A stretch of 64,000 nt of DNA from Clostridia bacterium (GCA_017577715.1 PKRC01000005.1:1-64000), one strand, 5' to 3'. Shown: positions 42,585 through 52,414, numbered from the stretch's first letter. Made by a program: numbers and translations. Notes: generated by a model from the letters alone, not told the origin.

Positions 42585-43559
42585 TTAATACAGCCTAACT
42601 TCGCCTATACGCTTTGCAATGCTATTTGCTGCAGTTATTAATATAAAGCTGACTACCGTCTTAAAAATGCTAGCTGCAACCGAAAGAGAATAATTGTACA
42701 GCCTGATGCCGTAATTCAACACAAATATGTCAAGGTTTTCAGAGTAGTCTATATTCATGCCGTTTCCAAGCAAATACTGCGGTTCAAAGCCCGATTCCAA
42801 CAGATATCCGATGTTCATAATGAGCAATACTATTATGACATTGCGTATCCCCGGAAGGGTAATATGCCACATCTTTCTAAAACGTCCTGCCCCATCTATC
42901 TCAGCGGCCTCATACAGGCCGGGATCAATCACCGCTATAGCAGCCAAATACACAATGGTATTCCACCCTACGTTTTTCCACACGATGCTGGCTCCATAAA
43001 TGCCCCAAAACCACTCACCAATGCCTAAAAACAAAATCTCTTCGCCCTCTTCAATCAATCCAAGAAACTTCAATAAATCATTGACAACTCCATCTACGGC
43101 AAGAATATTCTGAATGATACCCGCTGCAACCACCCAGGAAAGGAAGTACGGCATATAGCTGATGGTCTGCACCGTTCGCTTAAAGGCCATATTGCGCACT
43201 TCGTTGAGCATCAAAGCGAGACTAATCGCAGTGACAAATCCCAGTACCAGATTGATGAGGCTCATGACAATGGTGTTCCTCAGCACTAGCAAAAACCGCT
43301 CGTTGGTGAACAAAAACTTAAAATGTTCAAACCCCACCCATTCCTGTTCCCAAAAGCTTTTTGCTGGCTTATAATCTTGAAAGGCAATAGCCCACCCCCA
43401 AATGGGTAAATATTTAAAGATGATAACCCATATGACGAAAGGAATAGACATCAGTACCAGCGCCCGTTGCTGGACAAGTAATTTAAAAAAACTTTTTCTT
43501 CCTTTTGGTTTTTGTTTTGTAGATGTTGCCGTCTTGGTAAGAGCGAGATTATTGTCCAT
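42585..43559 (-). CDS. Sugar ABC transporter permease, LplB type
   Basis: The 324-aa protein shows six membrane helices and the coupling loop YEAAEIDGAGRFRKMWHITLPGIRNVII, with the usual LplB N-terminus (LMSIPFVIWVIIFKYLPIWGWAIAFQDYKP). It pairs with the permease 15 bases downstream. GGAGGG lies 8 bases before the ATG. Cargo is probably a plant-derived oligosaccharide, not resolved by sequence. Confidence 0.93.
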   Translation of the reverse strand: MDNNLALTKTATSTKQKPKGRKSFFKLLVQQRALVLMSIPFVIWVIIFKYLPIWGWAIAFQDYKPAKSFWEQEWVGFEHFKFLFTNERFLLVLRNTIVMSLINLVLGFVTAISLALMLNEVRNMAFKRTVQTISYMPYFLSWVVAAGIIQNILAVDGVVNDLLKFLGLIEEGEEILFLGIGEWFWGIYGASIVWKNVGWNTIVYLAAIAVIDPGLYEAAEIDGAGRFRKMWHITLPGIRNVIIVLLIMNIGYLLESGFEPQYLLGNGMNIDYSENLDIFVLNYGIRLYNYSLSVAASIFKTVVSFILITAANSIAKRIGEVRLY

Positions 43560-43634
43560 TCTTGCTTCCCTCCAATTGCACCGAATAAGCTACCGAAAAT
43601 AAGTAAAATAAATAAAAAAATTAGAAGGAGGGGC

Positions 43635-43676
43635 GGAAGGCCAGCTTTATGAAAACTTTGATCGGGCTGGCCTTCC
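43635..43676 (-). promoter_or_regulatory. Intercistronic hairpin between the binding-protein and permease genes
   Basis: An 11-bp perfect stem (GGAAGGCCAGC with its complement) with a 20-base loop lies 27 bases after the binding-protein stop. A T-rich tract follows some 14 bases later. It probably lowers read-through or protects the mRNA so that more binding protein is made than permease. Confidence 0.6.
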
Positions 43677-43702
43677 ATCTCCATGGGTATAAGCAGGCCT
43701 CT

Positions 43703-45436
43703 TTATTTCTTAACCGTTTCCATGATCTTCTTGATCTCCTCGGTAAACCATCTCTCATATCCTTCAATATCCAGCTTGTTGAGTTCAGCAACGTATTCCT
43801 CCCATACCTTCTCAAACTCTTCAGGCTCACACAGAACTAGCTTGGGTATATACTTCCTCTGAACGTCAGCCTTTTGCTGTTCAAATAGCTGTTGCTCTGG
43901 TCCTCTGGGGATACCCCATGCAGGATACCACGGACGCTCATCAGGCGGACTAAACAGATCAGCATAGGTCTTTATACCATAAGCCTGGAAGAATTTCTTG
44001 TCAGCTTCTGTCAGGCTAAGCTCGAATATTTCTGGTTGCCTGCCTGGTACAGCAGCATTGCCATCCGAAAGCGTGGAGGCAGTACCCCAATGCGGCCAAT
44101 CCCAACTGAACATGGTAAAGCCATATTCTTCGTTGAATTTTTGATCCATCATATCTATCATTTCCTGGGTCCTGTACATACGGCCGTTTTCATCCCTCAA
44201 GTAAGTCTCGCCTTCTATACCCCATTTTACCAGTATCTGCGTCTCCTCTTTCAGCAGGTGGTCAACAAACTCGATCACCCGTTCGGGATCCTTGCACTTG
44301 ACGGTAATGCCCCACCCGCGGTTTTTCACAAACTGAACCGGCTCAAGATACTGGTCTTTAATGGTTTCATCAAAAACGATGGGGAGTGGGAAGTACCTGT
44401 AACCATCTTCTTCTGGATTGGCCCTGGCTGCATCGCTCAAAGCTGCCTGTGCATCCCCTATCTGCCAAGCCTGGTCACACATTCCTAGCACTTTATGCGA
44501 CGTCAGCTTGGCAATATACTGGTCGTAATTGTCGGTGAAAGCTGCCCTGTCAAACAGACCTTTAGCATTGATCTCGTTCAACTTTTTCCACCATCTCTTA
44601 TCCCACTCGGTACCTGCATAAATACGAGCTTCGTAGGTATTCAAGTCGACCATAACTTCTCCGTCGTTGGGATAACCAGCCAGGTGGTTGGGAGCGTTGG
44701 TGGTAGCGAAGAACCTCCAGTCATCGGTCAGGGTTGTAAACCCAATCAACTTCTCATCTGGATGAGCTTTGACAAACCTTTCAATAACATCAAAGTATTC
44801 GTCTACCGTCTTAAGCCTGGGGAAACCGGCCCACTCAAGTACGCGGCGTTGTATCCAAAATGCTGTCATGTTGGGACCCGGATCAGGCTGGAACTCTCCC
44901 ACCTGGGTGGAAAACACGAAAATAGGAATCGTCCCATCATCCCATACCATTCTCTCTTTGATGGGTCCATAGACTTTATTTATGTTGGGATATTTCTCGT
45001 TGCCAATGTAAGGAGATAAATCGATAAAGCCCCCTGCTTGTACAACAGCTTCGATCCCGTCATCGGGCACAAGCACATCGGGATAATCTCCGGACGCAAT
45101 CATGGTCCCGATTTTGGTTTGCAGCTCTCCAACCAGATATTCAACTTTGAAGTTTACTCCCGTCTGTTCTTCGAGAATTTTACCAATCTTTGTCTCATTC
45201 ATGTACATGTCCTTTTTACCTTGAACTGCAACGAACATGGTAAAGGTCACTTTCTCTTTGGGTTTCTCTGTCTCTTCTTCTTTCTTTTCCTCCGTCTCTT
45301 GTCCTGAAGATGGAGATGATGATGGAGTTTCAGTCTGTTCTGTCTCAGTGCTTTCTTTGCTTCCACAAGCCGTCAATACAAGAGCCAGTATGACCATCAA
45401 ACACATGAAAGATATTAACCATCGCCTTCTAGTCAC
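43703..45436 (-). CDS. Extracellular sugar-binding lipoprotein, LplA type
   Basis: The 577-aa protein has a lipoprotein signal (TRRRWLISFMCLMVILALVLTAC, lipobox LTAC, Cys24 region), an acidic linker of Glu/Thr/Ser, and an SBP_bac_1-type body of the long LplA/YtcQ class (TFTMFVAVQGKKDMYMNETKIGKIL). It binds oligosaccharides outside and delivers them to LplB/LplC. A GTG start has AGGAG nine bases upstream. It follows yesM by about 115 bases and is the third gene of the operon led by yesN. Confidence 0.93.
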   Translation of the reverse strand: MTRRRWLISFMCLMVILALVLTACGSKESTETEQTETPSSSPSSGQETEEKKEEETEKPKEKVTFTMFVAVQGKKDMYMNETKIGKILEEQTGVNFKVEYLVGELQTKIGTMIASGDYPDVLVPDDGIEAVVQAGGFIDLSPYIGNEKYPNINKVYGPIKERMVWDDGTIPIFVFSTQVGEFQPDPGPNMTAFWIQRRVLEWAGFPRLKTVDEYFDVIERFVKAHPDEKLIGFTTLTDDWRFFATTNAPNHLAGYPNDGEVMVDLNTYEARIYAGTEWDKRWWKKLNEINAKGLFDRAAFTDNYDQYIAKLTSHKVLGMCDQAWQIGDAQAALSDAARANPEEDGYRYFPLPIVFDETIKDQYLEPVQFVKNRGWGITVKCKDPERVIEFVDHLLKEETQILVKWGIEGETYLRDENGRMYRTQEMIDMMDQKFNEEYGFTMFSWDWPHWGTASTLSDGNAAVPGRQPEIFELSLTEADKKFFQAYGIKTYADLFSPPDERPWYPAWGIPRGPEQQLFEQQKADVQRKYIPKLVLCEPEEFEKVWEEYVAELNKLDIEGYERWFTEEIKKIMETVKK

Positions 45437-45550
45437 GCTTATACACTCCTTTCTCTCTAATTGCTTTGTGTGGTTAAATACAGTGTAACCTGTACCCTAT
45501 AGTTTATCAACCATACAAACTTTAGAAAAAACTTTAAAAATTTTATAATT

Positions 45551-47356
45551 TCATGGATGATTAATTGGGAGATTGGAGTGCACGTCAACCGGTATAGTGA
45601 TCTGCACCAGAGTACCTCCCCCTGGCTTGCTGTCAATAAGCAGCTGGAACTTATCTTCATACAACATTTTTAGGCGGTTGATCACATTGTGAATACCTAC
45701 CCGCTCTCCCATCTCCTCCTTTTGCCTAAGGTACCCGTAAATCCGCTCCACCTGTTCCTTGGACATTCCGACTCCGTTATCCCGTACCGAAAATAACAGG
45801 TGATTGTCATGGAGCTTGATGGCAATATCGATCTTTCCACCCTCCTTCATGGGCTCGATTCCGTGAATGCTGGCATTTTCAACAAAAGGCAAAAAAACCA
45901 TTTTAGGAATGGGGACGTTTAGGGCAGCATCATCCACGTCTATATGGTAGTTAAGCCGATCCCCAAAGCGGTATTTCTGCACTTCCAAAAAGCAATTGAT
46001 AAAATCCAACTCTTCTTTCACCGTAATATAACCTTTATCCCATGTAAGGGATGACCTTAAAAGCTTGGCCATATTGTGAATAATTCTTGCCGTTTCAACC
46101 TCGTTTTTCATCAAGCTACGCATTCGTATGGTCTCCAACGAGTTAAATAAAAAGTGTAGATTGATTTGGCTCTGCAGCGCGTTGAGCCTCGCTTTAAAAT
46201 GCTGAATCTCCAAGTTCTTTTGACGAATATCCGCCATATATACGTCATTTATCAAACTCTTTATCTGCAAGATCATCCTGTTGAATTCGCTTTGCAATTC
46301 TCCTATCTCATCCCGTGCCTCGGGACCCTCAATGGGTACAAATTGTTGCTTTTTTGCCTTTTCCATATGATGGAGGATATTGATAAGCCGCACATTCATT
46401 GAATTGGTGATCCAGAAAATGATTGCTGTGGAGTAAAAGAGATTGATAATAACCATCCAGATAATGAACTGCCGCGATTTGCGCACTTCGGTTAAAACTT
46501 CGTCTTCCGGGATTATGCTGACCAATTTCCAATTGTTCAAATATCTGTTCCCTGAATAGGTAGCAACCAATTTAATAGAATTTCGGGGAAAGTGAAGCTG
46601 ATCAAAATAAATGGATTCGGCCTGCCAATTTACACTTGGGTCGGTGGTATATTGGATTTGATCCAGTTCGTTGAGCAAATAGATGTGTCCATTTATATTA
46701 AGGTTGGAAAACACTTGCTCTATTGCCCTGGTTCGCAATTCAATCTTAATGATCTTTTCCCATTTACCCTCACCAAATAGGTTGAAATAGTTCATGCGGC
46801 GCACAATAACAAAGGTATCGCGAACTTCTTCATCGTGCCTGTAGCTATCTTCCCGCTTTGTCCTGGTCAGGACGACAGAAGAGCCTTTTTTTTCTGCCGC
46901 TCTCAGCGCCTGATACCAGTCGGAATTACGAATTTCATCCGATAGATAACCAATTCCACCGGCAAACAACAGGGTAGGGTTGTCCAAATAAATCTTGATA
47001 TTTTGCATGAACGTATAAGAGGGGATATAGCTATTTAGAATCTTTCGTAAATACGAATCGTACGCTGTGATGTAGTCAAGTTGAGTTTGATACTCTCTCT
47101 CCAGGATTTCATTTAAGATGTAATCAGTGTAGAACACCAGGGATACCTTTACAGCATCGTCAATCTCCATTTGAAATTCTTTTTTTATCTGTTCCAAAGC
47201 ACGAGTGAGTTCCTTCAACCGTTGATTTTTTACATTATTTGTTGTAACCACATAGAATACTATATTGGTAAAAACGATGGGCAACAATACGCAACAGATG
47301 TAGATGATCATCATTTTGTAGCGCAGTTTAATATTGTCAAGGTTAAGCAACTTCAT
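45551..47356 (-). CDS. YesM-type membrane sensor histidine kinase
   Basis: The 601-aa kinase has an N-terminal helix (MMIIYICCVLLPIVFTNIVFYVV), an extracellular sensor region to about residue 290, a second helix (FIIWMVIINLFYSTAIIFWI), a HAMP linker, the His_kinase motif QINLHFLFNSLETIRMRS with the phospho-accepting His, and a HATPase end with GVGMSKEQVERIYGYLR. This is the LytS/YesM class that pairs with YesN regulators. Its start overlaps the yesN stop (ATGA), with AAGGGG upstream. The sensor probably reads an oligosaccharide or a liganded binding protein. Confidence 0.95.
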   Translation of the reverse strand: MKLLNLDNIKLRYKMMIIYICCVLLPIVFTNIVFYVVTTNNVKNQRLKELTRALEQIKKEFQMEIDDAVKVSLVFYTDYILNEILEREYQTQLDYITAYDSYLRKILNSYIPSYTFMQNIKIYLDNPTLLFAGGIGYLSDEIRNSDWYQALRAAEKKGSSVVLTRTKREDSYRHDEEVRDTFVIVRRMNYFNLFGEGKWEKIIKIELRTRAIEQVFSNLNINGHIYLLNELDQIQYTTDPSVNWQAESIYFDQLHFPRNSIKLVATYSGNRYLNNWKLVSIIPEDEVLTEVRKSRQFIIWMVIINLFYSTAIIFWITNSMNVRLINILHHMEKAKKQQFVPIEGPEARDEIGELQSEFNRMILQIKSLINDVYMADIRQKNLEIQHFKARLNALQSQINLHFLFNSLETIRMRSLMKNEVETARIIHNMAKLLRSSLTWDKGYITVKEELDFINCFLEVQKYRFGDRLNYHIDVDDAALNVPIPKMVFLPFVENASIHGIEPMKEGGKIDIAIKLHDNHLLFSVRDNGVGMSKEQVERIYGYLRQKEEMGERVGIHNVINRLKMLYEDKFQLLIDSKPGGGTLVQITIPVDVHSNLPINHP

Positions 47357-48957
47357 CTCTGCCCCTTATCCTCCCCTCCACACTTAAGGCACTGATTGCG
47401 ATACTCCGCCGGAGTCATCTTTACCACCTTTTCGAATTGAGTGACGAAATACTCGGGATTGTTAAATCCAACCCGCTCCGCAATCTCATAAACACATAGA
47501 TCGGTTTGACGTAATAGGCGCTTTGCTTCGTTTATTCGAAGATTCATCAGATATTCACGGAAATAAACCCCGTAAGCTTTTTTAAAAATCTGTCCTAAAT
47601 AGGTGGGATTCATATAGAACATAGCTCCCAGGCTCTTTAAGCTTATATCTTCACAAAAATGAGAATCGATATAGCTCTTGATCTTGTGTATAATGCCGCG
47701 GCTTCTCTCCAAGTTAAGTTCAGCAATGTACCCTGCACTTTCCAACATAAAAGCGAGAAAATATCGCTTAAGCGTCTCAGGGGCAATGTTTAAGTCCTGC
47801 CAACCCACCATAAATTGAAGGGATTTCAGTTCGTCTTCCCTTCCTTTCAATTCTCGGATCAGGCGAACCACACTGAAAACGCACTGATTGATTGCCGTCT
47901 TGACCACCTCTGGGGCAAAACGGTGTTCCCGAAAAGCGTTGAAGATTCTCTCCACAGCCTCGCGTATTTGCGCCTCATCGTTTTCCTCCACTCCTTCCAT
48001 CAATTGCTGGCGTAGGCTGGGCTCCAGCTCCATATACTGGAGAGGCTGGTCCTTCACCTTTTCGTATACCACCACTCCTCCGGGAAAGGCAAATTTGTAC
48101 TGTAACGCTTCTTTAGCCGTAGCATATGCTCTATGAAGCTGACCCACATGTGGGACGGGAACTCCCACATATATCATGACGGTTTTGCCAATGGCTTCCG
48201 ACAGGCGGGTCTGCAAAGTAAACGCCAAGCGCTCTGTATTTCCAAGGAAGGCCGAAAGAACCCTATCGGTCACTATCATGCCATATAGGCTCTTCTCATG
48301 CTGGTACAAAAAAACCGGGTCTTTAAGTCCGAGAATTTGGGCTATGATATGTCCTAAATGCTGACAAAATTCCCAGTCAGAAAACACATGGCTGCCGCTT
48401 TCTTCCCAAAGGTGATCATCGTTGATTTCGATAAACATATAAAACAACTTCTTGGCTTCTTGTATGCCGAGGACCTGTTCCCACTCTTCAATGTTTTTAT
48501 GGTTTGTCTCTCCTTTAAGCAAAGCTTCAAAGATAGCATTTATCCATATAACATCGGTTTTTTTCATAATTATCTGGTCCTTGGTAATTTGCCTCCTTAA
48601 GCGCAATAGAATGTCCTGCAGTTCATCCTGGTCCACCGGTTTGAGGATAAAATCCGATACCCCATAGCGCATGGCCTGTTGGGCATATTTAAATTCATCA
48701 TATCCACTGATGATGATAAACTTAGTTGTTAAATGCCCAGCCTGGCTTACACGGCGAATTAACTCCAAACCATCCAGTACCGGCATGCGTATATCGGTGA
48801 TAACCAAATCGGGATGCTTTTCTGTAATTATGCGGAGTGCATCTTCTCCATTGTCCGCCTCACCGATAATCTCGTAACCACAACTTTCCCAGTCAATGAG
48901 GGTACGCAATCCCATCCGCACAAATTGTTCATCGTCGACTAACAGTACGCTAAGCAC
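47353..48957 (-). CDS. YesN-type response regulator with AraC DNA-binding domain
   Basis: The 534-aa protein has a receiver domain (VLLVDDEQFVRMGLR, phospho-accepting Asp in DLVITDIRMPVLDGLEL, Lys in FILKPVD), a middle helical region, and a C-terminal AraC double helix-turn-helix (CEDISLKSLGAMFYMNPTYLGQIFKKAYG, then ICVYEIAERVGFNNPEYFVTQFEKVVKMTPAEYR-type pattern). A GTG at 48957 is chosen because GGGGTGAT lies the correct eight bases upstream; GTG/ATG at 48966/48963 sit almost on that site. It is the first gene of the yesN-yesM-lplA-lplB-lplC operon and presumably its activator. Confidence 0.92.
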   Translation of the reverse strand: MLSVLLVDDEQFVRMGLRTLIDWESCGYEIIGEADNGEDALRIITEKHPDLVITDIRMPVLDGLELIRRVSQAGHLTTKFIIISGYDEFKYAQQAMRYGVSDFILKPVDQDELQDILLRLRRQITKDQIIMKKTDVIWINAIFEALLKGETNHKNIEEWEQVLGIQEAKKLFYMFIEINDDHLWEESGSHVFSDWEFCQHLGHIIAQILGLKDPVFLYQHEKSLYGMIVTDRVLSAFLGNTERLAFTLQTRLSEAIGKTVMIYVGVPVPHVGQLHRAYATAKEALQYKFAFPGGVVVYEKVKDQPLQYMELEPSLRQQLMEGVEENDEAQIREAVERIFNAFREHRFAPEVVKTAINQCVFSVVRLIRELKGREDELKSLQFMVGWQDLNIAPETLKRYFLAFMLESAGYIAELNLERSRGIIHKIKSYIDSHFCEDISLKSLGAMFYMNPTYLGQIFKKAYGVYFREYLMNLRINEAKRLLRQTDLCVYEIAERVGFNNPEYFVTQFEKVVKMTPAEYRNQCLKCGGEDKGQR

Positions 48958-48963
48958 ATCCAT

Positions 48964-49500
48964 CACCCCATTTACACAAGGGTTTTAGATGGTTTTGGGT
49001 TTAAATTTTTTTTACTTATTGGCATTCTGAAAAATAACCAGGCATAAAGGTATAAACCTTACTAAATGGCATATAGCAGGCTTTGGCTATTGCTGAATAT
49101 AAAGCGGAATGCTTACAGGGTATGAAAGGCGGAATAAGCTTCATCAATGCTAATTTAATTATTAGATGAGTAAAAACTGATTGTAGCTGCGTTTTAGAAA
49201 AGGTACCAATGAAGTGAGGCGAAAATAAAATTTGTTGTCCTTTCTCTACTTATCTTTGAACCATCATTATTAAAATTTTACTCCGAGTATTAAAAACCCC
49301 ACTTTTAAATACTCATTTTGCCCCCTTCTCCCCTCTAATCCACTCAATTTCCCTAATCGTACTCAATAAACCACAATTTAGCGAAACAGATAATGAAAAA
49401 TTCCTTACAACTCATTTTGATGTTCTAATTAAAGGCTACCTCAATAAATGCCATATGTCAATAGAATGACAAAAAGATAACAGAATTTCAAAATACCCCA
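48964..49500. other. Divergent intergenic region between yesN and the feo promoter
   Basis: This AT-rich region must hold the minus-strand promoter of the yesN operon, but no strong -35/-10 pair is visible. No ORF with a ribosome site, tRNA or repeat was recognised; a 15-codon ORF near 49122 was dismissed. The plus-strand feo promoter begins at 49501. Confidence 0.5.
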
Positions 49501-49590
49501 TTGACAATGATTCTCATTTACATTAAAATGAAGTTGAAAAAATTCAGAGTATTTTACTAGGGTTTCTTATTGATAATAATTATCATTATC
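49501..49590 (+). promoter_or_regulatory. feo promoter with two Fur boxes
   Basis: TTGACA (49501-49506) and TAAAAT (49524-49529) are 17 bases apart. The spacer and -35 are covered by a Fur-like box (GACAATGATTCTCATTTAC, 49503-49521). A second, near-perfect box (GATAATAATTATCATTATC, 49572-49590) lies downstream of the start point. Fe2+-Fur should repress feoAB in iron-replete cells; DtxR-type control would need a different motif. Confidence 0.85.
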
Positions 49591-49695
49591 ATATTACAGG
49601 GCCAATACACAGGGTGCCAGCCCTCTACAAGCCTCAAAAGGGACATGCCTAAAATAATCAATTATATAATTATATAATTAGGAGGTAGGGTTATT

Positions 49696-49932
49696 ATGAG
49701 GCTAGATCAAGTAAATAAAGGCCAAAGATTTCAAATAACATCTATTCCGGATAAGCAAATCAGCACACAGGCTATACGCCTCGGCATATACGAAGGCGCT
49801 AGACTTGCCTGCGCATATAAATTCCCCGCCGGTCCGGTGATCATCCAAAATGGAATGCAGGAGATAGCCATAGGCAGGGAACTAGCCAAGAAGATAGAGG
49901 TTCGATTGCTGGATAAGGGGGATGTAAAGTAA
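49696..49932 (+). CDS. feoA: FeoA small cytoplasmic protein
   Basis: The 78-aa protein is an SH3-like FeoA (MRLDQVNKGQRFQITSIPDK, IRLGIYEGARLACAYKFPAGPVIIQ, then EIAIGRELAKKIEVRLL). It assists FeoB in ferrous iron uptake. GGAGGTAGG precedes the ATG. Its stop overlaps the feoB start (TAATG), and the operon is preceded by Fur boxes. Confidence 0.92.
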   Translation: MRLDQVNKGQRFQITSIPDKQISTQAIRLGIYEGARLACAYKFPAGPVIIQNGMQEIAIGRELAKKIEVRLLDKGDVK

Positions 49933-51794
49933 TGCAGTGCCATAATATGACAGAAAAAATCGATATCAACAAGGACGCAAAAAAAATCGTACTGGTTGGC
50001 AATCCCAATGTAGGAAAGTCGGTATTTTTTAACGCCCTTACAGGGGCATACGTAGATGTTTCCAACTTCCCTGGAACGACGGTAGACATAAGTTCAGGAA
50101 GATATAAGGATATGGTAGTGATGGATACGCCGGGAGTTTACGGAGTATCCTCTTTTAATGACGAAGAGCGGGTTGCCAGAGATGTCATATTGTACGCTGA
50201 TATCATTCTCAACGTGGTTGACGCTCTACATATAGAGCGGGACTTGTTTCTCACCCAGCAGATCATAGACATGGGTAAGCCGGTAGTAGTGGCTCTCAAT
50301 ATGATGGATGAGGTCAAGAAAAACGGCATAGAGATTGACGTTGACAAGCTATCCCAGGAGCTGGGGGTACCGGTGATCCCCACCGTTGCCGTAAAAGGAG
50401 AGGGTATCGAGGAAATAAAGGAGGCACTTCTCCACTGTGCAAGGGTCGGTAATAGGCTCCCCATAGTCGAGGAAAACCTGCAGGCAGTTCGCCATCTGGT
50501 GGATGAAGACTCTGAAGCCCTGCTGGTGCTGGAGGAAGATGAAAGCATCATCGCCCGTCACAACATAAGTGGAATCAAGGGGATGAGGGAACAGATCTAT
50601 CAAGCAAGGCGTGAAAGGGTTGACGAAATAGTCAAAAAGGTGATGCGCCAAACCAACCGCGGCGCTTCCTTTTCGGTGAAATTAGGAAGGTGGATGCTAT
50701 CTCCCCTGACGGGAATCCCAATTTTGATCGTCGTATTGTGGCTGGTATATGAATTCGTAGGGGTATTCGTTGCTCAGACGGTGGTTGAGTGGACAGAAGG
50801 ACTAATAATGGGTGAATATTACTACAACTTCATAATGAATTTACTGGAGCCCATACTGGGGACCGAAAGCTTTTTGGGCCAGCTGCTCATAGGTGAATTT
50901 GGCGTTCTCACCATGACACCCATCTATGTGTTTGGCCTTCTGTTACCACTTGTAGTCGGGTTTTATCTGGTATTATCTATCATGGAAGACTCAGGCTATC
51001 TACCCAGGGTGGCAGTTCTCACCGATCGAAGCTTGAACTACCTCGGTTTAAATGGGCGGGCCATCATACCTATAATACTAGGATTCGGTTGCGTTACCAT
51101 GGCCACCATCGTTACGCGTATACTCGGTTCCAGGCGAGAGAGATTCATAGCCACCATGCTTCTTGCCCTGACCATCCCCTGCTCTGCGCAGCTGGGAGTA
51201 ATAGCTGGTTTATTAGGGCCGTTGGGCATCAAGATGACAGCCCTCTATCTGTTTGTAATCCTGCTAGTCTTTGCAGTTGTCGGTACCCTTTTAAACAGGG
51301 TGGTTCCTGGAAAATCCACTGATCTCATGATAGACCTTCCTCCTCTGCGCCTGCCGCGCATTGGCAATGTCCTCAAGAAGACCTACGTCAAATCCAAGGC
51401 CTTCATCACAGAAGCCGGCCCCCTCTTCCTGCTAGGCGCTGTTATAATCTCTGTGCTGCAGTATACGGGCATTTTGGACCTGATAGCCGATGGATTTGCC
51501 CCCATCACAGAAGGATTCTTAAAGCTTCCTCGTGAAACGGCGGTAGCTTTCATCATGGGGATAATTCGAAGGGACTTTGGTGCGGCTGGCTTGAATGACA
51601 TGGTATCCCAAGGCCTATTAAATCCGTCCCAGGTAGTCGTAGCCTTGATAGCCATAACGCTGTTCGTTCCCTGCATAGCTGCAGTCATGGTAATCTTCAA
51701 AGAGAGAAATTGGAAAGAAGCCATTTTGATATGGGTAAGCAGCTTTATCATCTCCTTCTTAACCGCCGGGATAGTAGCGCAGGTGATAGTGTAA
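49932..51794 (+). CDS. feoB: FeoB ferrous iron transporter
   Basis: The 620-aa protein has an N-terminal G domain (G1 GNPNVGKS at 23-30, G3 DTPGVYG, G4 NMMDE), a GDI-like helical linker, and a membrane domain with two Gate regions (for example LPRVAVLTDRSLNYLGLNGRAIIPIILGFGCV and IPCSAQLGVIAGLLG). It imports Fe2+. The protein is slightly shorter than E. coli FeoB, as usual in Firmicutes. The operon also contains feoA and the small Cys-rich gene. Confidence 0.96.
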   Translation: MQCHNMTEKIDINKDAKKIVLVGNPNVGKSVFFNALTGAYVDVSNFPGTTVDISSGRYKDMVVMDTPGVYGVSSFNDEERVARDVILYADIILNVVDALHIERDLFLTQQIIDMGKPVVVALNMMDEVKKNGIEIDVDKLSQELGVPVIPTVAVKGEGIEEIKEALLHCARVGNRLPIVEENLQAVRHLVDEDSEALLVLEEDESIIARHNISGIKGMREQIYQARRERVDEIVKKVMRQTNRGASFSVKLGRWMLSPLTGIPILIVVLWLVYEFVGVFVAQTVVEWTEGLIMGEYYYNFIMNLLEPILGTESFLGQLLIGEFGVLTMTPIYVFGLLLPLVVGFYLVLSIMEDSGYLPRVAVLTDRSLNYLGLNGRAIIPIILGFGCVTMATIVTRILGSRRERFIATMLLALTIPCSAQLGVIAGLLGPLGIKMTALYLFVILLVFAVVGTLLNRVVPGKSTDLMIDLPPLRLPRIGNVLKKTYVKSKAFITEAGPLFLLGAVIISVLQYTGILDLIADGFAPITEGFLKLPRETAVAFIMGIIRRDFGAAGLNDMVSQGLLNPSQVVVALIAITLFVPCIAAVMVIFKERNWKEAILIWVSSFIISFLTAGIVAQVIV

Positions 51795-51863
51795 CCTTAA
51801 TTTCATGGCAAAAAGGCCTTGATGTAAGCTTAAACCAATTAAAAAACTTATGAGGTGGTAAAT

Positions 51864-52055
51864 ATGCATGTACAGTGTCCCACCTGCAAGATGCTGGTGG
51901 ATATAGAAAAATACCATCGGTGCCCTAGGTGCCATACCTTTGTTCTGAAATATGCGGGGTGCGCCGGCTGTAATGGCTGTTCCTTTAAAGGAATATGCCC
52001 TTCAAAAGCTCAAGTCAAAGTCAATAATAGCCAGCATCCTTTTTTCCGCAAATGA
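51864..52055 (+). CDS. Small Cys-rich zinc-ribbon-like protein in the feo operon
   Basis: The 63-aa protein has nine cysteines arranged as CxxC pairs (CPTCKMLVDIEKYHRCPRC, then GCAGCNGCSFKGIC). It is not FeoC, which is a winged helix. A GAGGTGG site stands five bases before the ATG at 51864; an upstream in-frame GTG at 51855 is less suitable. It lies 69 bases after feoB. A metal-binding accessory role is inferred from location only. Confidence 0.65.
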   Translation: MHVQCPTCKMLVDIEKYHRCPRCHTFVLKYAGCAGCNGCSFKGICPSKAQVKVNNSQHPFFRK

Positions 52056-52414
52056 ACAATATAGGACAAAAAAGAGCAAACACTGGGAGATATCCAGTGC
52101 TTGGCTATCAAAAGAAGCTTAACCCGCTTGCAATGCACGGCATATTCTTTAAATTAACGGCATAGGAGTAAGGTTTACAAAAAGATGCTAACCCCTACAA
52201 GAACGGCCATTTAAACATCCAATAGTGTTCTAAAAATTTTGTTGGCTATGCAGAAGCCTAAAAAACTGTACTAAAAGTACAAAAAGGCTTATAATATAAG
52301 TACGTTACTGGCAATTGCAAAGTTGACAAGCGAAATGAACAGCTAACATCTAGACTAATGTGTATGAGATATAATGGTAAAGACAAAAGGAGGTAGCACT
52401 ACAGCTGATAAGTC
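52056..52414 (+). other. Intergenic region between the feo operon and sfsA
   Basis: The region holds a hairpin CACTGG-N7-CCAGTG (52081-52099) without a T tract on the plus strand, and a nested repeat AAGCCT...AGGCTT around GTACT-AAA-AGTAC (52254-52290) that may be a remnant or a weak terminator. A TATAAT at 52371-52376 is the likely sfsA -10, without a good -35. Confidence 0.5.
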
